This document shows positions 26,543 to 35,626 of a stretch of 64,000 nt of DNA, piece after piece (positions within the stretch are counted from its first letter, which is position 1; every line of letters starts with the position of its first letter). Under the pieces are notes generated by a model. The model worked only from the letters and a program-made list of their open reading frames with translations. It searched no databases and was not told the DNA's origin. The stretch covers positions 3,596,001 to 3,660,000 of the forward strand of contig NZ_CP157428.1 of NCBI RefSeq assembly GCF_041021895.1. Reading direction: 5' to 3'. The stretch is from Acinetobacter sp. XH1741 (GTDB lineage Bacteria; Pseudomonadota; Gammaproteobacteria; Pseudomonadales; Moraxellaceae). Both the position numbers and the translations under genes were made by a program.

Positions 26543-27790
26543 TTATACAGTTCTATTTGCCTTCCAGATGTACATCGGAATTAAAAATAGTATTCCAATA
26601 ATGACAATAGCTATCAAATAATGGAAATAACCCAGTAAATCTCCAATGACGCCACTAAAGCTATAGAGACCACCGCTGACTGTCGCCATGATTGAGACCT
26701 GAAAAGTAAAATCCGTGCCTGCGTATTTTTTTCGGCTGTAATGCATGACCAAGGTCAACATCACAACCAAGAGCATGGCTACAAAAGCATCTTCCAAAGC
26801 ATTTACAGCATAGATAAGCCACACATTTATATTTAGCTTTTGTTCATAGGCATAAGCCAAATAGATATAGGCACCTAAACTCATAATTTTTAATATTGAA
26901 AAACTAATGAGTGAGATAGCTCTATCAACATGTTTCAGCATCCAACCCGCAATTAAAGCTCCTAATAAAGCAGCCAAAGCTCCCAGCATCGTAATATAAA
27001 CACCAATTTGGGTAAAACTTAGTCCCATATCAACCATTAAAGGTTTAAGTAAGGGCCCAGCTAGGCCATCTGCCACTTTAAAAGTGATAAGCACAATTAG
27101 CCAAGAGCGAAGTTCTTTATTTTGGGAAAAGTAATTCAAATATGCCTTAATTTTTGTGACTAAGTTTGATTGATTACCTTGATGAGTTACATGAGAAGTA
27201 TGGGCAGGTTCCTTAAATAGTAAAATTGGTAGCGTATTGATAAAGACTAAAGCCGCTAATAATAAGAAGGTAGGTTGCCATGATAGCCAATCTAAACACC
27301 ACAATACCGCTCCCCCACCCACAATAAATCCAAGACGAGAACCTACGACTTGAAATGTATTTCCCCAATGCTGTTGGTCATGTTGCAGTAGATTGACAGC
27401 TAAAGCGTCGGTAGCAATATCTTGCGTTGCACCTGTTAAGTTCATAAACAGCAGTACTATAAAAAAAATGAATAGATAAACAGGCTGATCTAAACTATGA
27501 ATAGGAAAAAATGATAAGGCACAAAGTACAAAGACAGTTAAAAGTTGAGTGGGAATAATCCAACTTCGATAATGACCTAAATGTGATATTGCATGTCGGT
27601 CTACCCACGGCGCCCAAAATATTTTAACTGACCACGGCAACATTAATAACCCAAAACCACCGATATGAGCCAAGGATACACCTTGAGCTCTCAATATTAC
27701 GGGTAAAGCATGAGTCATAAATCCAACGGGCAAGCCTTGCGCCCAATATAAGGAAAATAGCAGAACATAGAGATTTTGCTGCCGAAACAT
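26543..27790 (-). CDS. MFS transporter related to the AmpG/RhtX group
   Basis: This 415-residue protein has twelve predicted helices. The start LYVLLFSLYWAQGLPVGFMTHALPVILRAQGVSL and the sequence LPWSVKIFWAPWVDRH after helix 2 are typical of the AmpG-like branch, which also contains the RhtX/FptX siderophore importers. TGATQDIATDALAV in helix 4 is a shared signature. AmpG imports muropeptides and RhtX imports rhizobactin; I cannot choose between them. No siderophore or beta-lactamase genes are next to it. It is divergent from the acyltransferase gene. Confidence 0.82.
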   Translation of the reverse strand: MFRQQNLYVLLFSLYWAQGLPVGFMTHALPVILRAQGVSLAHIGGFGLLMLPWSVKIFWAPWVDRHAISHLGHYRSWIIPTQLLTVFVLCALSFFPIHSLDQPVYLFIFFIVLLFMNLTGATQDIATDALAVNLLQHDQQHWGNTFQVVGSRLGFIVGGGAVLWCLDWLSWQPTFLLLAALVFINTLPILLFKEPAHTSHVTHQGNQSNLVTKIKAYLNYFSQNKELRSWLIVLITFKVADGLAGPLLKPLMVDMGLSFTQIGVYITMLGALAALLGALIAGWMLKHVDRAISLISFSILKIMSLGAYIYLAYAYEQKLNINVWLIYAVNALEDAFVAMLLVVMLTLVMHYSRKKYAGTDFTFQVSIMATVSGGLYSFSGVIGDLLGYFHYLIAIVIIGILFLIPMYIWKANRTV

Positions 27791-27917
27791 ATATACCTAC
27801 TTTTTATTTGTTTAATGAGGAATAACATCAAATGTCAGGTTGTTCTTACATTTTGCCAATGAACCATATATTTCAAAAGTTTAAGATAAACTAAAGGATC
27901 ATCTAAAACTTAAAAAT

Positions 27918-28553
27918 ATGGAACAACATTTCCCTAATCTGCCCCCAAAGGTTCCTCAACGTGGGAATGCTTTAAGCCGGGTATTATTTAAGAAACTTTT
28001 TTTGGCACAAGGCTGGACAATAGAAGGCGAAGTTCCTAATTTTCCAAAAGCAGTGGCCATTATTTCCCCTCATACCTCTAATATTGATGGCTGGTATGGC
28101 TTTCTCGCAATTTTTGGACTGGGTATTCAGATTACGGTACTAGGTAAAGATAGCCTTTTTAAACCACCTTTTAAACGATTTCTAGATTGGGCAGGTGTTA
28201 TTCCCGTAAAACGTGACTCTGCCAATGGCCTGACTGAACAAGTGGTTGCCACTATTCGGCACTATGACAAAATCTGGATTGGCATGGCACCAGAAGGTAC
28301 ACGAAAAAAAGCCAAAAAAATGAAAAGTGGTTTTTACCATATTGCTGCAAAAGCCGATATTCCGATTGTGATGTTCTCTTTTGATTATGACCGCAAAACC
28401 ATTCATTGCTTAGGCCATTTAATTCCTAGCGGAAATTATGATGAAGATCTCGCCAAGATTTTTAAGCGTTATGAAGGAAAAATTTCACCGAAAAACCCGA
28501 ATTGGCTGGCAGAGCCTTTACAAAATCTTGTAAAAAAACCTAGCAAAAATTGA
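27918..28553 (+). CDS. 1-acylglycerol-3-phosphate-type acyltransferase
   Basis: This 211-residue protein belongs to the PlsC/lysophospholipid acyltransferase superfamily. The catalytic H-X4-D motif is HTSNID (about residues 52-57), and the substrate-binding block appears as PEGTRKK (about 123-129). No transmembrane helix is obvious, so it is probably a peripheral membrane enzyme. The next gene, a patatin-like lipase lipoprotein, starts 57 bases downstream, so acyl transfer and acyl release may be linked. The acceptor is unknown. Confidence 0.82.
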   Translation: MEQHFPNLPPKVPQRGNALSRVLFKKLFLAQGWTIEGEVPNFPKAVAIISPHTSNIDGWYGFLAIFGLGIQITVLGKDSLFKPPFKRFLDWAGVIPVKRDSANGLTEQVVATIRHYDKIWIGMAPEGTRKKAKKMKSGFYHIAAKADIPIVMFSFDYDRKTIHCLGHLIPSGNYDEDLAKIFKRYEGKISPKNPNWLAEPLQNLVKKPSKN

Positions 28554-28610
28554 GCGAATCTGGTCTCATGAGCCATCTTAATTTATCTTGCCATAGATTG
28601 TTTTTTAAAG

Positions 28611-29528
28611 ATGAAGATTGCTCAATTTGCCACTATCGGATTTATCTCTCTAGCCCTATTTGGCTGTGATAAATTCAGCAAAACACCAACACCGACTACC
28701 TCAATTAAACCACGCGAACCAGTTATCGCACTTGCTCTAGGAGGCGGTGGAGCAAAAGGATTTTCACATATTGGTGTAATTAAAGTCTTAGAGTCGCATG
28801 GTATTAAACCTAAAATTGTAACGGGTACAAGCGCCGGCAGTTTTGTAGGAAGTATCTATGCGAGTGGACAAACACCTTATCAACTCCAAAGTCTAGCGCT
28901 GAAGTTACAAGAATCGGATATTCGTGATTTAACACTTAACCGTCAAGGCATTATTCTTGGACAAAAGCTTCAGGACTACGTGAATCGCAACGTGGGCAAC
29001 AAGCCAATTGAGAAGTTCCCAATTCGTTTTGCAGCGGTAGCAACACGTCTTGATAATGGCCAAAAAGCAGACTTTATTAAAGGTAATGCAGGTCAAGCGG
29101 TGCGTGCTTCTTGTAGTATTCCAAACGTATTTGTACCAGCCACTATTGGCAATCAAAAATATGTGGATGGTGGCTTGGTAAGTCCAATTCCAGTAAAAAC
29201 AGCCCGTGATATGGGTGCCGATATTGTCATTGCTGTTGATATTTCAGCACGCCCGGCAGGAAATCGCCCAGCGAATATGTGGGGTTTACTTGACCAGACC
29301 ATTAATATTATGGGCCAACAAACTATTAATGAAGAACTAAAGCAAGCTAATGTGGTGATTCAACCTAAAGTTGGGCACTTAGGTACGCTCGATTTAAAAT
29401 CAAGCAATGAAGCTATTTTAGAAGGTGAAAAAGCTGCTCAGGCACAAATACGCCAAGTTGAAACTGCAATTGCAAACTTTAAAAAATCTCCAGCAGCATT
29501 TAAGCCAGCACCACGCCCTAAATTTTAA
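28611..29528 (+). CDS. Patatin-like phospholipase, lipoprotein
   Basis: This 305-residue serine lipase is of the RssA/patatin family. A lipoprotein signal ends in LALFGC with Cys19 as the anchor. The oxyanion loop is GGGGAKG (residues 44-50), the nucleophile elbow is GTSAG with Ser74, and the dyad Asp is in VDGGLVSP (about residue 185). All catalytic parts are present. It is likely attached to the periplasmic face of the inner or outer membrane and would release fatty acids from phospholipid. It follows an acyltransferase gene on the same strand. Confidence 0.87.
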   Translation: MKIAQFATIGFISLALFGCDKFSKTPTPTTSIKPREPVIALALGGGGAKGFSHIGVIKVLESHGIKPKIVTGTSAGSFVGSIYASGQTPYQLQSLALKLQESDIRDLTLNRQGIILGQKLQDYVNRNVGNKPIEKFPIRFAAVATRLDNGQKADFIKGNAGQAVRASCSIPNVFVPATIGNQKYVDGGLVSPIPVKTARDMGADIVIAVDISARPAGNRPANMWGLLDQTINIMGQQTINEELKQANVVIQPKVGHLGTLDLKSSNEAILEGEKAAQAQIRQVETAIANFKKSPAAFKPAPRPKF

Positions 29529-29633
29529 TTGAATTGGTTTTTTTCTATCCACACTTCCCATCATCTGCTACAGTGGTAAAAGTGATATGAGATCACTTTT
29601 ACCCTTCATAAAGATATATAAAAGAGCAGATCT

Positions 29634-30095
29634 ATGGAGTTTGTTGTAGAACCTTGGCACTGGTTTGTATTGGGTATCTTACTTATTCTTTCTGAGCTGA
29701 TTCTCCCAGCCTTTGCCGCTCTCTGGTTTGGTATTGCAGCCATTATGGTCTGTTTTCTCTATTGGCTATTTCCAGATATTAGTCTTACAACTCAAATTGT
29801 GTTGTGGATTGTTTTATCGGTGCTATGCACCATTCTTTGGTTTAAATTTATTAAACCTTTATCAATTGATAGAACTAAAGCAGGTTTACCGCGAGAAGCC
29901 ACCATTGGACAAATTGGTATGGTGATTCAAACGGGACTTGACCATGAACAAATTATTGTTCGTTTCCCTATGCCTATTTTAGGCGCCGATGAATGGAACT
30001 GTCGAAGCATTACCCCTGTTAAAGTTGGTGATCGAGTTCGAGTTATTGATATTTCAGGTAATGACTTAATTGTTCAGTCTCACGGTACTTCATAA
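29634..30095 (+). CDS. NfeD-family membrane protein
   Basis: This 153-residue protein has two or three N-terminal helices (to about residue 75) and a C-terminal OB-fold domain with GQIGMVIQTG and VKVGDRVRVIDISGNDLIVQ, the usual NfeD pattern. The serine protease domain of long NfeD proteins is absent. It partners with the stomatin/prohibitin gene that follows 28 bases later, as in E. coli ybbK-ybbJ (qmcA). The pair is thought to organise membrane microdomains or stabilise membrane proteins. Confidence 0.87.
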   Translation: MEFVVEPWHWFVLGILLILSELILPAFAALWFGIAAIMVCFLYWLFPDISLTTQIVLWIVLSVLCTILWFKFIKPLSIDRTKAGLPREATIGQIGMVIQTGLDHEQIIVRFPMPILGADEWNCRSITPVKVGDRVRVIDISGNDLIVQSHGTS

Positions 30096-30123
30096 ACATT
30101 AAAGATAAAGAGAGGGTCTTTTC

Positions 30124-30978
30124 ATGCCAGTTGGTACAATTATTGTTTTAGCCTTTTTGGCTTTTGTTGCTGTTACCATTTTTAAAGGGGTACGTATTGT
30201 TCCTCAGGGTTATAAATGGATTGTTCAGCGTTTAGGTAAATACCATACGACTCTTAACCCAGGCCTTAATTTTGTTATTCCTTATATTGATGATGTGGCC
30301 TATAAAATTACCACTAAAGACATTGTGCTAGATATTCCTTCGCAAGAAGTGATTACACGTGATAACGCTGTATTGCTCATGAATGCTGTGGCATATATTA
30401 ATTTAACCACACCAGAAAAAGCAGTGTACGGTATTGAAAACTATACATGGGCCATCCAAAACCTTGTACAAACTTCATTACGTTCGATTGTTGGTGAGAT
30501 GGATCTAGATGATGCCTTGTCTTCACGAGATCATATCAAAGCGAAGTTAAAAGCTGCGATTTCTGATGATATTTCCGATTGGGGTATCACGTTAAAAACT
30601 GTAGAAATTCAAGATATTCAGCCATCTTCAACCATGCAAGCTGCCATGGAAGCTCAAGCCGCTGCTGAACGTCAACGTCGTGCCACAGTAACCAGAGCTG
30701 ACGGTGAAAAACAAGCTGCAATTTTAGAAGCAGATGGTCGTTTAGAAGCATCTCGCCGTGATGCAGAAGCACAAGTTGTCTTAGCAGAAGCATCTCAAAA
30801 AGCGATTGAAATGGTGACAAGTGCAGTGGGCGATAAAGAAACTCCGGTAGCTTACCTGCTAGGTGAACAGTACGTTAAAGCAATGCAAGACATGGCGAAA
30901 TCGAGTAATGCCAAGACTGTTGTGTTACCTGCCGATGTTTTAAATACAATTCGTGGCATTATGGGAAAACATAATTAA
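30124..30978 (+). CDS. SPFH-domain (stomatin/QmcA-like) membrane protein
   Basis: This 284-residue protein has an N-terminal membrane helix (residues 5-22), an SPFH domain (about 25-190) with VPQGYKWIVQRLGKYHTTLNPGLNFVIPYID-type start and SLRSIVGEMDLDDALSSRD, and an Ala/Glu-rich coiled coil (about 185-240). Such proteins form large ring or cage oligomers on the membrane and often modulate the FtsH protease. It is co-transcribed with the nfeD-type gene. The terminator at 31009 follows. Confidence 0.9.
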   Translation: MPVGTIIVLAFLAFVAVTIFKGVRIVPQGYKWIVQRLGKYHTTLNPGLNFVIPYIDDVAYKITTKDIVLDIPSQEVITRDNAVLLMNAVAYINLTTPEKAVYGIENYTWAIQNLVQTSLRSIVGEMDLDDALSSRDHIKAKLKAAISDDISDWGITLKTVEIQDIQPSSTMQAAMEAQAAAERQRRATVTRADGEKQAAILEADGRLEASRRDAEAQVVLAEASQKAIEMVTSAVGDKETPVAYLLGEQYVKAMQDMAKSSNAKTVVLPADVLNTIRGIMGKHN

Positions 30979-31008
30979 TTTAATTGCTTTAAATAAGTCA
31001 TTGAAATA

Positions 31009-31038
31009 AAAACGGCGACAGTAAGTCGCCGTTTTTTC
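31009..31038. terminator. Bidirectional intrinsic terminator
   Basis: AACGGCGAC and GTCGCCGTT form a perfect 9-bp stem with loop AGTAA, flanked by A on the left and T on the right. It serves the stomatin gene and the convergent yjbR-like gene. Confidence 0.9.
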
Positions 31039-31045
31039 TTATAGA

Positions 31046-31414
31046 CTATTGGTTGTTTAATCTTTTCTGATCTTTTAAAGGTAGTTTTTTCACGACTAAA
31101 TCATAAGAGTCATGAATCAAATCTTGAAGTAAATCACGGGTTAAATCTTTATGTGGTTTAATTGAGATCCAGTGTTTTTTATTCATGTGATAACCGGGAA
31201 TAATAAATGGATAAAGCTCCTGATATTCCTGACTTTTATACGGATCACATTTGACATTAATCATTTTGATGCCTGCTACTTCTGCTGCCAGCATAAAAAT
31301 TTTTTCTAAAATTTTAAAAACTTCATACTCCGGACCAAATGGATAAGTCTGCTCACTAAAAGGAATACTACGCGCAATCTCTATTGCAACTTGATGGAGT
31401 TGTTCGCCATTCAT
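31046..31414 (-). CDS. MmcQ/YjbR family protein
   Basis: This 122-residue protein fits the MmcQ/YjbR family (CyaY-like fold): YPFGPEYEVFKI near residue 24, INVKCDPYKSQEYQELYPFIIPGYHMNKKHWISI in the middle, and a C-terminal DLIHDSYDLVVKKL helix. These are small proteins of unknown function, sometimes described as DNA-binding. ispA lies 59 bases upstream on the same strand, so it may share its transcript. Confidence 0.83.
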   Translation of the reverse strand: MNGEQLHQVAIEIARSIPFSEQTYPFGPEYEVFKILEKIFMLAAEVAGIKMINVKCDPYKSQEYQELYPFIIPGYHMNKKHWISIKPHKDLTRDLLQDLIHDSYDLVVKKLPLKDQKRLNNQ

Positions 31415-31473
31415 TCTTTTCTCCTTTATTCAATGAACATGAATACAGCAGGATGATTAATTTAATATTTTTA

Positions 31474-32385
31474 TTAATTGGTACGCGCTAAAAGAAACTG
31501 TGAAATTTCGATTAATTCTTTTGCGTTTTCACCAAAATGCGCTAAAGCTTCAAAAGCTTGGTCATGCAATTCTTTTGCATAAACCTGTGCTTGTTCTAGT
31601 CCCATTAAAGCAGGATAAGTCGACTTTTGTACTTGTTCATCCTTACCAGCTGTTTTACCTAAAGTTTCAGTACTTGAAGTAATATCCAAAATATCATCTT
31701 GTACCTGAAAAGCGAGTCCAATCGCCTGTCCGTATTGGCGCAACTTTGGAATCGCCTGATCTGATCCTGAGAAAATTGTTACCGCACCCATCATGATAGC
31801 TGCCTGAATCAGTGCACCTGTTTTATTACGATGGATATTTTCAAGCTCATCTTGTGAAATTTGCTTAGCTTCTGCTTGTAAGTCTAAAACTTGTCCACAA
31901 ACCATTTTAGAGCTGGCTGTTGCTAAAATCTGCATTTGTTTTAAAACAATCGTAGCATCGGTACCCTGCCCTTGTTCATCAAACAAACGGCTACCTAAAA
32001 CTTCAAAAGCCATTGATTGTAAAATATCACCGGCAAGCAACGCAGTATCTTCACCAAACGCCACGTGGCAAGTTGGCTGACCACGGCGAAGCAAGTCATT
32101 GTCCATACAAGGCAAATCATCATGAGCCAATGAATAACAATGAATTAACTCTACTGCAACCGCAGCACGGCGAGCTGCGGCAAAATTGGGATTTGTCTGT
32201 AAAGAAGCTGTGGCATAACACAAAGCTGGGCGCACACGTTTTCCACCAAGCATAACCGCATGGTGTACTGCGCTTTTTAAAGGTTCAGGAATTGAAAATG
32301 CAGCGAGTGTCGTCAATAAATCTTGTTGAATACGTTGTTGAGCTTGTTTTAAAACATCCGCATTAACTTGAGAGAGTGATGACAC
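31474..32385 (-). CDS. ispA: Farnesyl diphosphate synthase (polyprenyl synthetase)
   Basis: IspA condenses IPP with DMAPP and GPP to farnesyl diphosphate, the precursor of undecaprenyl phosphate, ubiquinone and heme O side chains. It has 303 residues. The first Asp-rich motif is in HDDLPCMDND (about residues 88-97) and the second is in FQVDDILDIT (about 229-238). GGKRVRPALC near residue 48 binds IPP. The insertion of two residues in the first motif (DDxxxxD) marks the bacterial FPP synthase type. xseB and dxs, which often flank ispA, are not here. Confidence 0.93.
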   Translation of the reverse strand: MSSLSQVNADVLKQAQQRIQQDLLTTLAAFSIPEPLKSAVHHAVMLGGKRVRPALCYATASLQTNPNFAAARRAAVAVELIHCYSLAHDDLPCMDNDLLRRGQPTCHVAFGEDTALLAGDILQSMAFEVLGSRLFDEQGQGTDATIVLKQMQILATASSKMVCGQVLDLQAEAKQISQDELENIHRNKTGALIQAAIMMGAVTIFSGSDQAIPKLRQYGQAIGLAFQVQDDILDITSSTETLGKTAGKDEQVQKSTYPALMGLEQAQVYAKELHDQAFEALAHFGENAKELIEISQFLLARTN

Positions 32386-32497
32386 AGTCGCCTCGTAAAA
32401 TCAGTAGAGAAATTTTATTGAATGTAATGAAACATTCGTGTGTTACATCATACACGATTCGCTGTGAAAAGTGCGTGATGAGTTATTGATGTCACAA

Positions 32498-32528
32498 GTA
32501 AAAAAGCCTCTACATGATAGAGAGGCTT
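32498..32528 (-). terminator. Intrinsic terminator of prpF
   Basis: AAGCCTCT and AGAGGCTT (32504-32511, 32521-32528) form a stem with a nine-base loop. On the minus strand it is followed by TTTTTAC. It lies 18 bases after the prpF stop. Confidence 0.8.
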
Positions 32529-32545
32529 CTTCATACAGATGGCTT

Positions 32546-33733
32546 TTAGAAACTGTCGCCCGGAACGCGTACCCAGCCTTCCATTAAGACACGTGCACTA
32601 CGGCTCATAATGGCTTTTTTCACGACCCATTGACCATTTGTAAGTTCAGCTTGAGCACCAACACGTAATGTCCCAGATGGATGACCAAAACGTACCGCTT
32701 CACGCTCACCACCACCAGCCGCTAAATTAACTAGTGTACCCGGGATTGCTGCTGCTGTACCAATTGCAACTGCTGCTGTTCCCATCATGGCATGATGCAA
32801 TTTACTCATCGACAATGCTCGAACCAGTAAATCGACATCGTTTTCTGAAACTGCCTTACCGCTTGAGGCTGTATAGTTTTTTGGTTTAGAAACAAAAGCA
32901 ATTTTTGGTGTGTGTTGACGTGCCACTGCTTCTGAAATGTCTTTAATTAAGCCCATCTGTACAGCACCATAAGCACGGATTTTTTCAAAACGTGCCAGTG
33001 CTGCCACATCACCATTAATATGATCTTGCAGCTCTGTACCTTGGTAGCCTAAATCTTCTGCATTTAAGAAAATGGTTGGAATACCGGCATTAATAAATGT
33101 TGCTTGAAAACTGCCAATCTCAGGAACGTTTAACTCATCAACCACGTTTCCTGTTGGGAACATGTCGCCGCCTTCTTCACCATCATCAGCTGGGTCTAAA
33201 AACTCAATTTGAACTTCAGCAGCAGGAAACGTCACCCCATCCAGCTCAAAATCGCCAGTTTCTTGAACTTGACCATTGGTGATAGGTACATGTGCAATAA
33301 TGGTTTTTTGAATATTTTTTTGCCAGATTCGAACGGTGCAAAGGCCATTTTCTGGAATACGTTCGGCATTAACCAAGCCATTTGAAATCGCAAAAGAGCC
33401 AACAGCAGCCGTTAAATTACCGCAGTTACCACTCCAGTCTACAAATGCCTGATCTATTGAAACCTGCCCAAACAGATAGTCTACGTCATGATCTGGCTGG
33501 GTGCTTTTAGCCAAAATAACAGTTTTACTGGTACTTGAAGTAGCCCCGCCCATCCCATCAATTTGCTTTCCATACGGGTCTGGACTACCAATAACTCGTA
33601 GTAAAAGTTGATCTCTTGCTTGACCTGCAACCTGAGCTCTTTCCGGCAAATCATCAAGTTTAAAAAATACACCTTTACTGGTTCCACCACGCATATAAGT
33701 TGCTGGAATTTTAATTTGTGGTACTGAGCTCAT
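32546..33733 (-). CDS. prpF: PrpF-family protein (2-methylaconitate isomerase type)
   Basis: PrpF isomerises trans-2-methylaconitate to the cis form in the AcnD branch of the 2-methylcitrate cycle for propionate. The 395 residues show the family start TYMRGGTSKGVFF (residues 12-24, includes the conserved Lys), IGSPDPYGKQIDGMGGATSSTSK and DWSGNCGNLTAAVGSFAI with the catalytic Cys. The repeat duplication of the diaminopimelate-epimerase fold is complete. No prpB, prpC or acnD gene is near, so it could instead be a 4-oxalomesaconate tautomerase-like member acting on another aconitate-type acid. The start ATG 33733 opens onto a divergent intergenic region. Confidence 0.85.
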   Translation of the reverse strand: MSSVPQIKIPATYMRGGTSKGVFFKLDDLPERAQVAGQARDQLLLRVIGSPDPYGKQIDGMGGATSSTSKTVILAKSTQPDHDVDYLFGQVSIDQAFVDWSGNCGNLTAAVGSFAISNGLVNAERIPENGLCTVRIWQKNIQKTIIAHVPITNGQVQETGDFELDGVTFPAAEVQIEFLDPADDGEEGGDMFPTGNVVDELNVPEIGSFQATFINAGIPTIFLNAEDLGYQGTELQDHINGDVAALARFEKIRAYGAVQMGLIKDISEAVARQHTPKIAFVSKPKNYTASSGKAVSENDVDLLVRALSMSKLHHAMMGTAAVAIGTAAAIPGTLVNLAAGGGEREAVRFGHPSGTLRVGAQAELTNGQWVVKKAIMSRSARVLMEGWVRVPGDSF

Positions 33734-34112
33734 ATCAACTGTTATCCTTACTATTGTGTTTTTATATCTCGAAACAAACAGACTTATTTAGTCATCCGCC
33801 TCATCTTAAATCGTTTTATGATCAAGAGATAGCATAATGGTTTTATACATCAATCGTATTGACGCAAACTTATTTTGAGAATTTCAACTCATGCTCGCAA
33901 TGACCGAATTAAGCAAAATTATGCGAAAAAGAGTCTATCAAAAAATATATTTTTAGAATAATTTTCACCCATTCTTTAATTATTAAAAGCAAGTTAATGA
34001 TTTTAAATATTTTTTAGCGTTACTTTTCAGTCACCCCTAGTTAATTTGTAGTCTAGGCTAAAATAAATCCATCTATTAGAATAATTTACTTATTCATAGT
34101 GAGTGAAGACCT
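33734..34112. other. 379-base divergent intergenic region
   Basis: This AT-rich region separates prpF from the amino acid permease and must hold both promoters. I see no credible small gene. CCTAG (34036-34040) and CTAGG (34053-34057) form a short inverted repeat about 60 bases before the permease start, next to TAAAAT (34059-34064), a possible -10 box. Confidence 0.6.
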
Positions 34113-35468
34113 TTGACCAACGAATCTTCTACACTGCAACGAGGACTAAAAAATCGACATATCCAATTAATTGCTATGGGTGGAGCAATTGGTACCGGAT
34201 TATTTTTAGGCTCGGCGCAAGTGATTCAATCTGCGGGACCATCCATTATTTTAGGATATGCCATTGGTGGCTTAATTGCTTTTCTAATTATGCGCCACTT
34301 GGGAGAAATGATTGTTGAAGAACCTGTTGCAGGATCGTTCAGCCATTTTGCTTATAAATATTGGGGGAAATTTCCCGGATTTTTAGCTGGATGGAATTAT
34401 TGGATACTCTACGTACTGGTCGCGATGAGCGAACTCACCGCGGTAGCCAAATATATTAACTATTGGTGGCCTCATATTCCAGCGTGGACGTCTGTCTTAT
34501 TTTTCTTTGTCGTGATTACGGCAATTAACTTAACTAACGTCAAATTTTATGGTGAGTCCGAATTCTGGCTTGCTATTATTAAAGTTGTTGCGGTTATCTC
34601 AATGATTATTTTTGGACTTTATTTGCTATTTACAGCAGATGTGGGTTCAAGCATTTCATTTAGTAACCTTTGGTCTCACGGCGGATTTTTTCCAAATGGC
34701 TTTAGTGGCCTGTTCTATATGTTGGCTTTCTTGATGTTCGCCTTTGGTGGTATTGAACTGATTGGTATGGCTGCGGCAGAAGCAAAAGATCCAAAAAAAA
34801 CCATTCCAAAAGCAATTAACCAAGTCGTTTTCCGTATCTTGATTTTCTATATCGGTTCATTGGCAATTTTACTTTCATTAGTGCCATGGAACCAATTAGA
34901 TCTTGGCGGTCTCGACAAAAGTCCATTTGTTATGATCTTTAGCCAAATGGGTATTGGTTGGGCTGCACACTTACTTAACTTTATTATTTTAACCGCTGCC
35001 CTCTCTGTTTATAACAGTGGGATGTTTGCCAATAGCCGTATGCTTTATGGCTTAGCTCAACAAGGCAATGCGCCAAAAATTTTCAAAAAAGTAAATAAAC
35101 AAGGTGTACCTGTACCAGCAGTTTTGTTATCTGCATTACTGATTTTTGGCTGTGTTCTTTTAAATTACTTCGTACCTGAAGATGCTTTAAGCCACTTAAT
35201 GTACATTGTAGTTGGGGCATTGGTATTAAACTGGGCAATGATCAGTATGACTCACCTCAAGTTTAAATCAGCAATGAAAAAACTCGGTCAAAAAACTCAC
35301 TTCCCTGCACTTTGGGCACCATTTAGTAACTATTTGGTTTTAGGTTTCATTGCTGTTGTCCTCTACATTATGTGGAGCCAAGGCTTTAAAGAATCTGTGA
35401 TGATGATTCCGATCTGGATCGTTCTCATGTTTATTTTATTTAAAGTCCTTAATTCTAAAGAGCAGTAA
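34113..35468 (+). CDS. Amino acid permease of the APC superfamily (AroP/ProY/GabP type)
   Basis: This 451-residue permease has twelve helices. It starts with the amino acid transporter signature LKNRHIQLIAMGGAIGTGLFLGSA in helix 1 and has GEMIVEEPVAGSFSHFAY after helix 2 and FGGIELIGMAAAEAKDPKKTIPKAI in the middle. It imports an amino acid, likely aromatic, branched or proline-like, with protons; the substrate cannot be read from sequence. The start is TTG 34113; no ATG lies close enough, since the next Met is inside helix 1. The terminator at 35494 and a tRNA gene follow. Confidence 0.88.
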   Translation: MTNESSTLQRGLKNRHIQLIAMGGAIGTGLFLGSAQVIQSAGPSIILGYAIGGLIAFLIMRHLGEMIVEEPVAGSFSHFAYKYWGKFPGFLAGWNYWILYVLVAMSELTAVAKYINYWWPHIPAWTSVLFFFVVITAINLTNVKFYGESEFWLAIIKVVAVISMIIFGLYLLFTADVGSSISFSNLWSHGGFFPNGFSGLFYMLAFLMFAFGGIELIGMAAAEAKDPKKTIPKAINQVVFRILIFYIGSLAILLSLVPWNQLDLGGLDKSPFVMIFSQMGIGWAAHLLNFIILTAALSVYNSGMFANSRMLYGLAQQGNAPKIFKKVNKQGVPVPAVLLSALLIFGCVLLNYFVPEDALSHLMYIVVGALVLNWAMISMTHLKFKSAMKKLGQKTHFPALWAPFSNYLVLGFIAVVLYIMWSQGFKESVMMIPIWIVLMFILFKVLNSKEQ

Positions 35469-35493
35469 TCTAATTTTTTGTACTTAAAACTAT

Positions 35494-35525
35494 AAAAAGT
35501 CATTGCTTAGGCAATGGCTTTTTTG
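35494..35525 (+). terminator. Intrinsic terminator of the permease gene
   Basis: AAAGTCATTGC and GCAATGGCTTT form an 11-bp stem with one G-T pair and loop TTAG, followed by six T (35519-35524). It lies between the permease gene and the tRNA. Confidence 0.85.
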
Positions 35526-35544
35526 TTTATAATCATAAAATTAT

Positions 35545-35617
35545 GCGCCCTTAGCTTAACTGGATAGAGCAGTTGCCTCCTAAGCGACCGACGTGGGTTC
35601 GAGTCCCGCAGGGCGCA
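35545..35617 (+). tRNA. tRNA-Arg (anticodon CCT)
   Basis: The cloverleaf folds completely. The acceptor stem is GCGCCCT with AGGGCGC, the D stem GCTT with GAGC, the anticodon stem GTTGC with GCGAC and loop CTCCTAA, and the T stem GTGGG with CCCGC around TTCGAGT. The anticodon CCT reads AGG. The discriminator is A. The CCA end is not encoded (ACG follows), so it must be added by the nucleotidyltransferase. Confidence 0.95.
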
Positions 35618-35626
35618 CGCATTTAA

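Noticed and set aside
35545..35617. tRNA-Arg as an integration site for a genomic island.
   Set aside because: No integrase gene lies next to it and I saw no second copy of its 3' end; the downstream hchA gene looks native.
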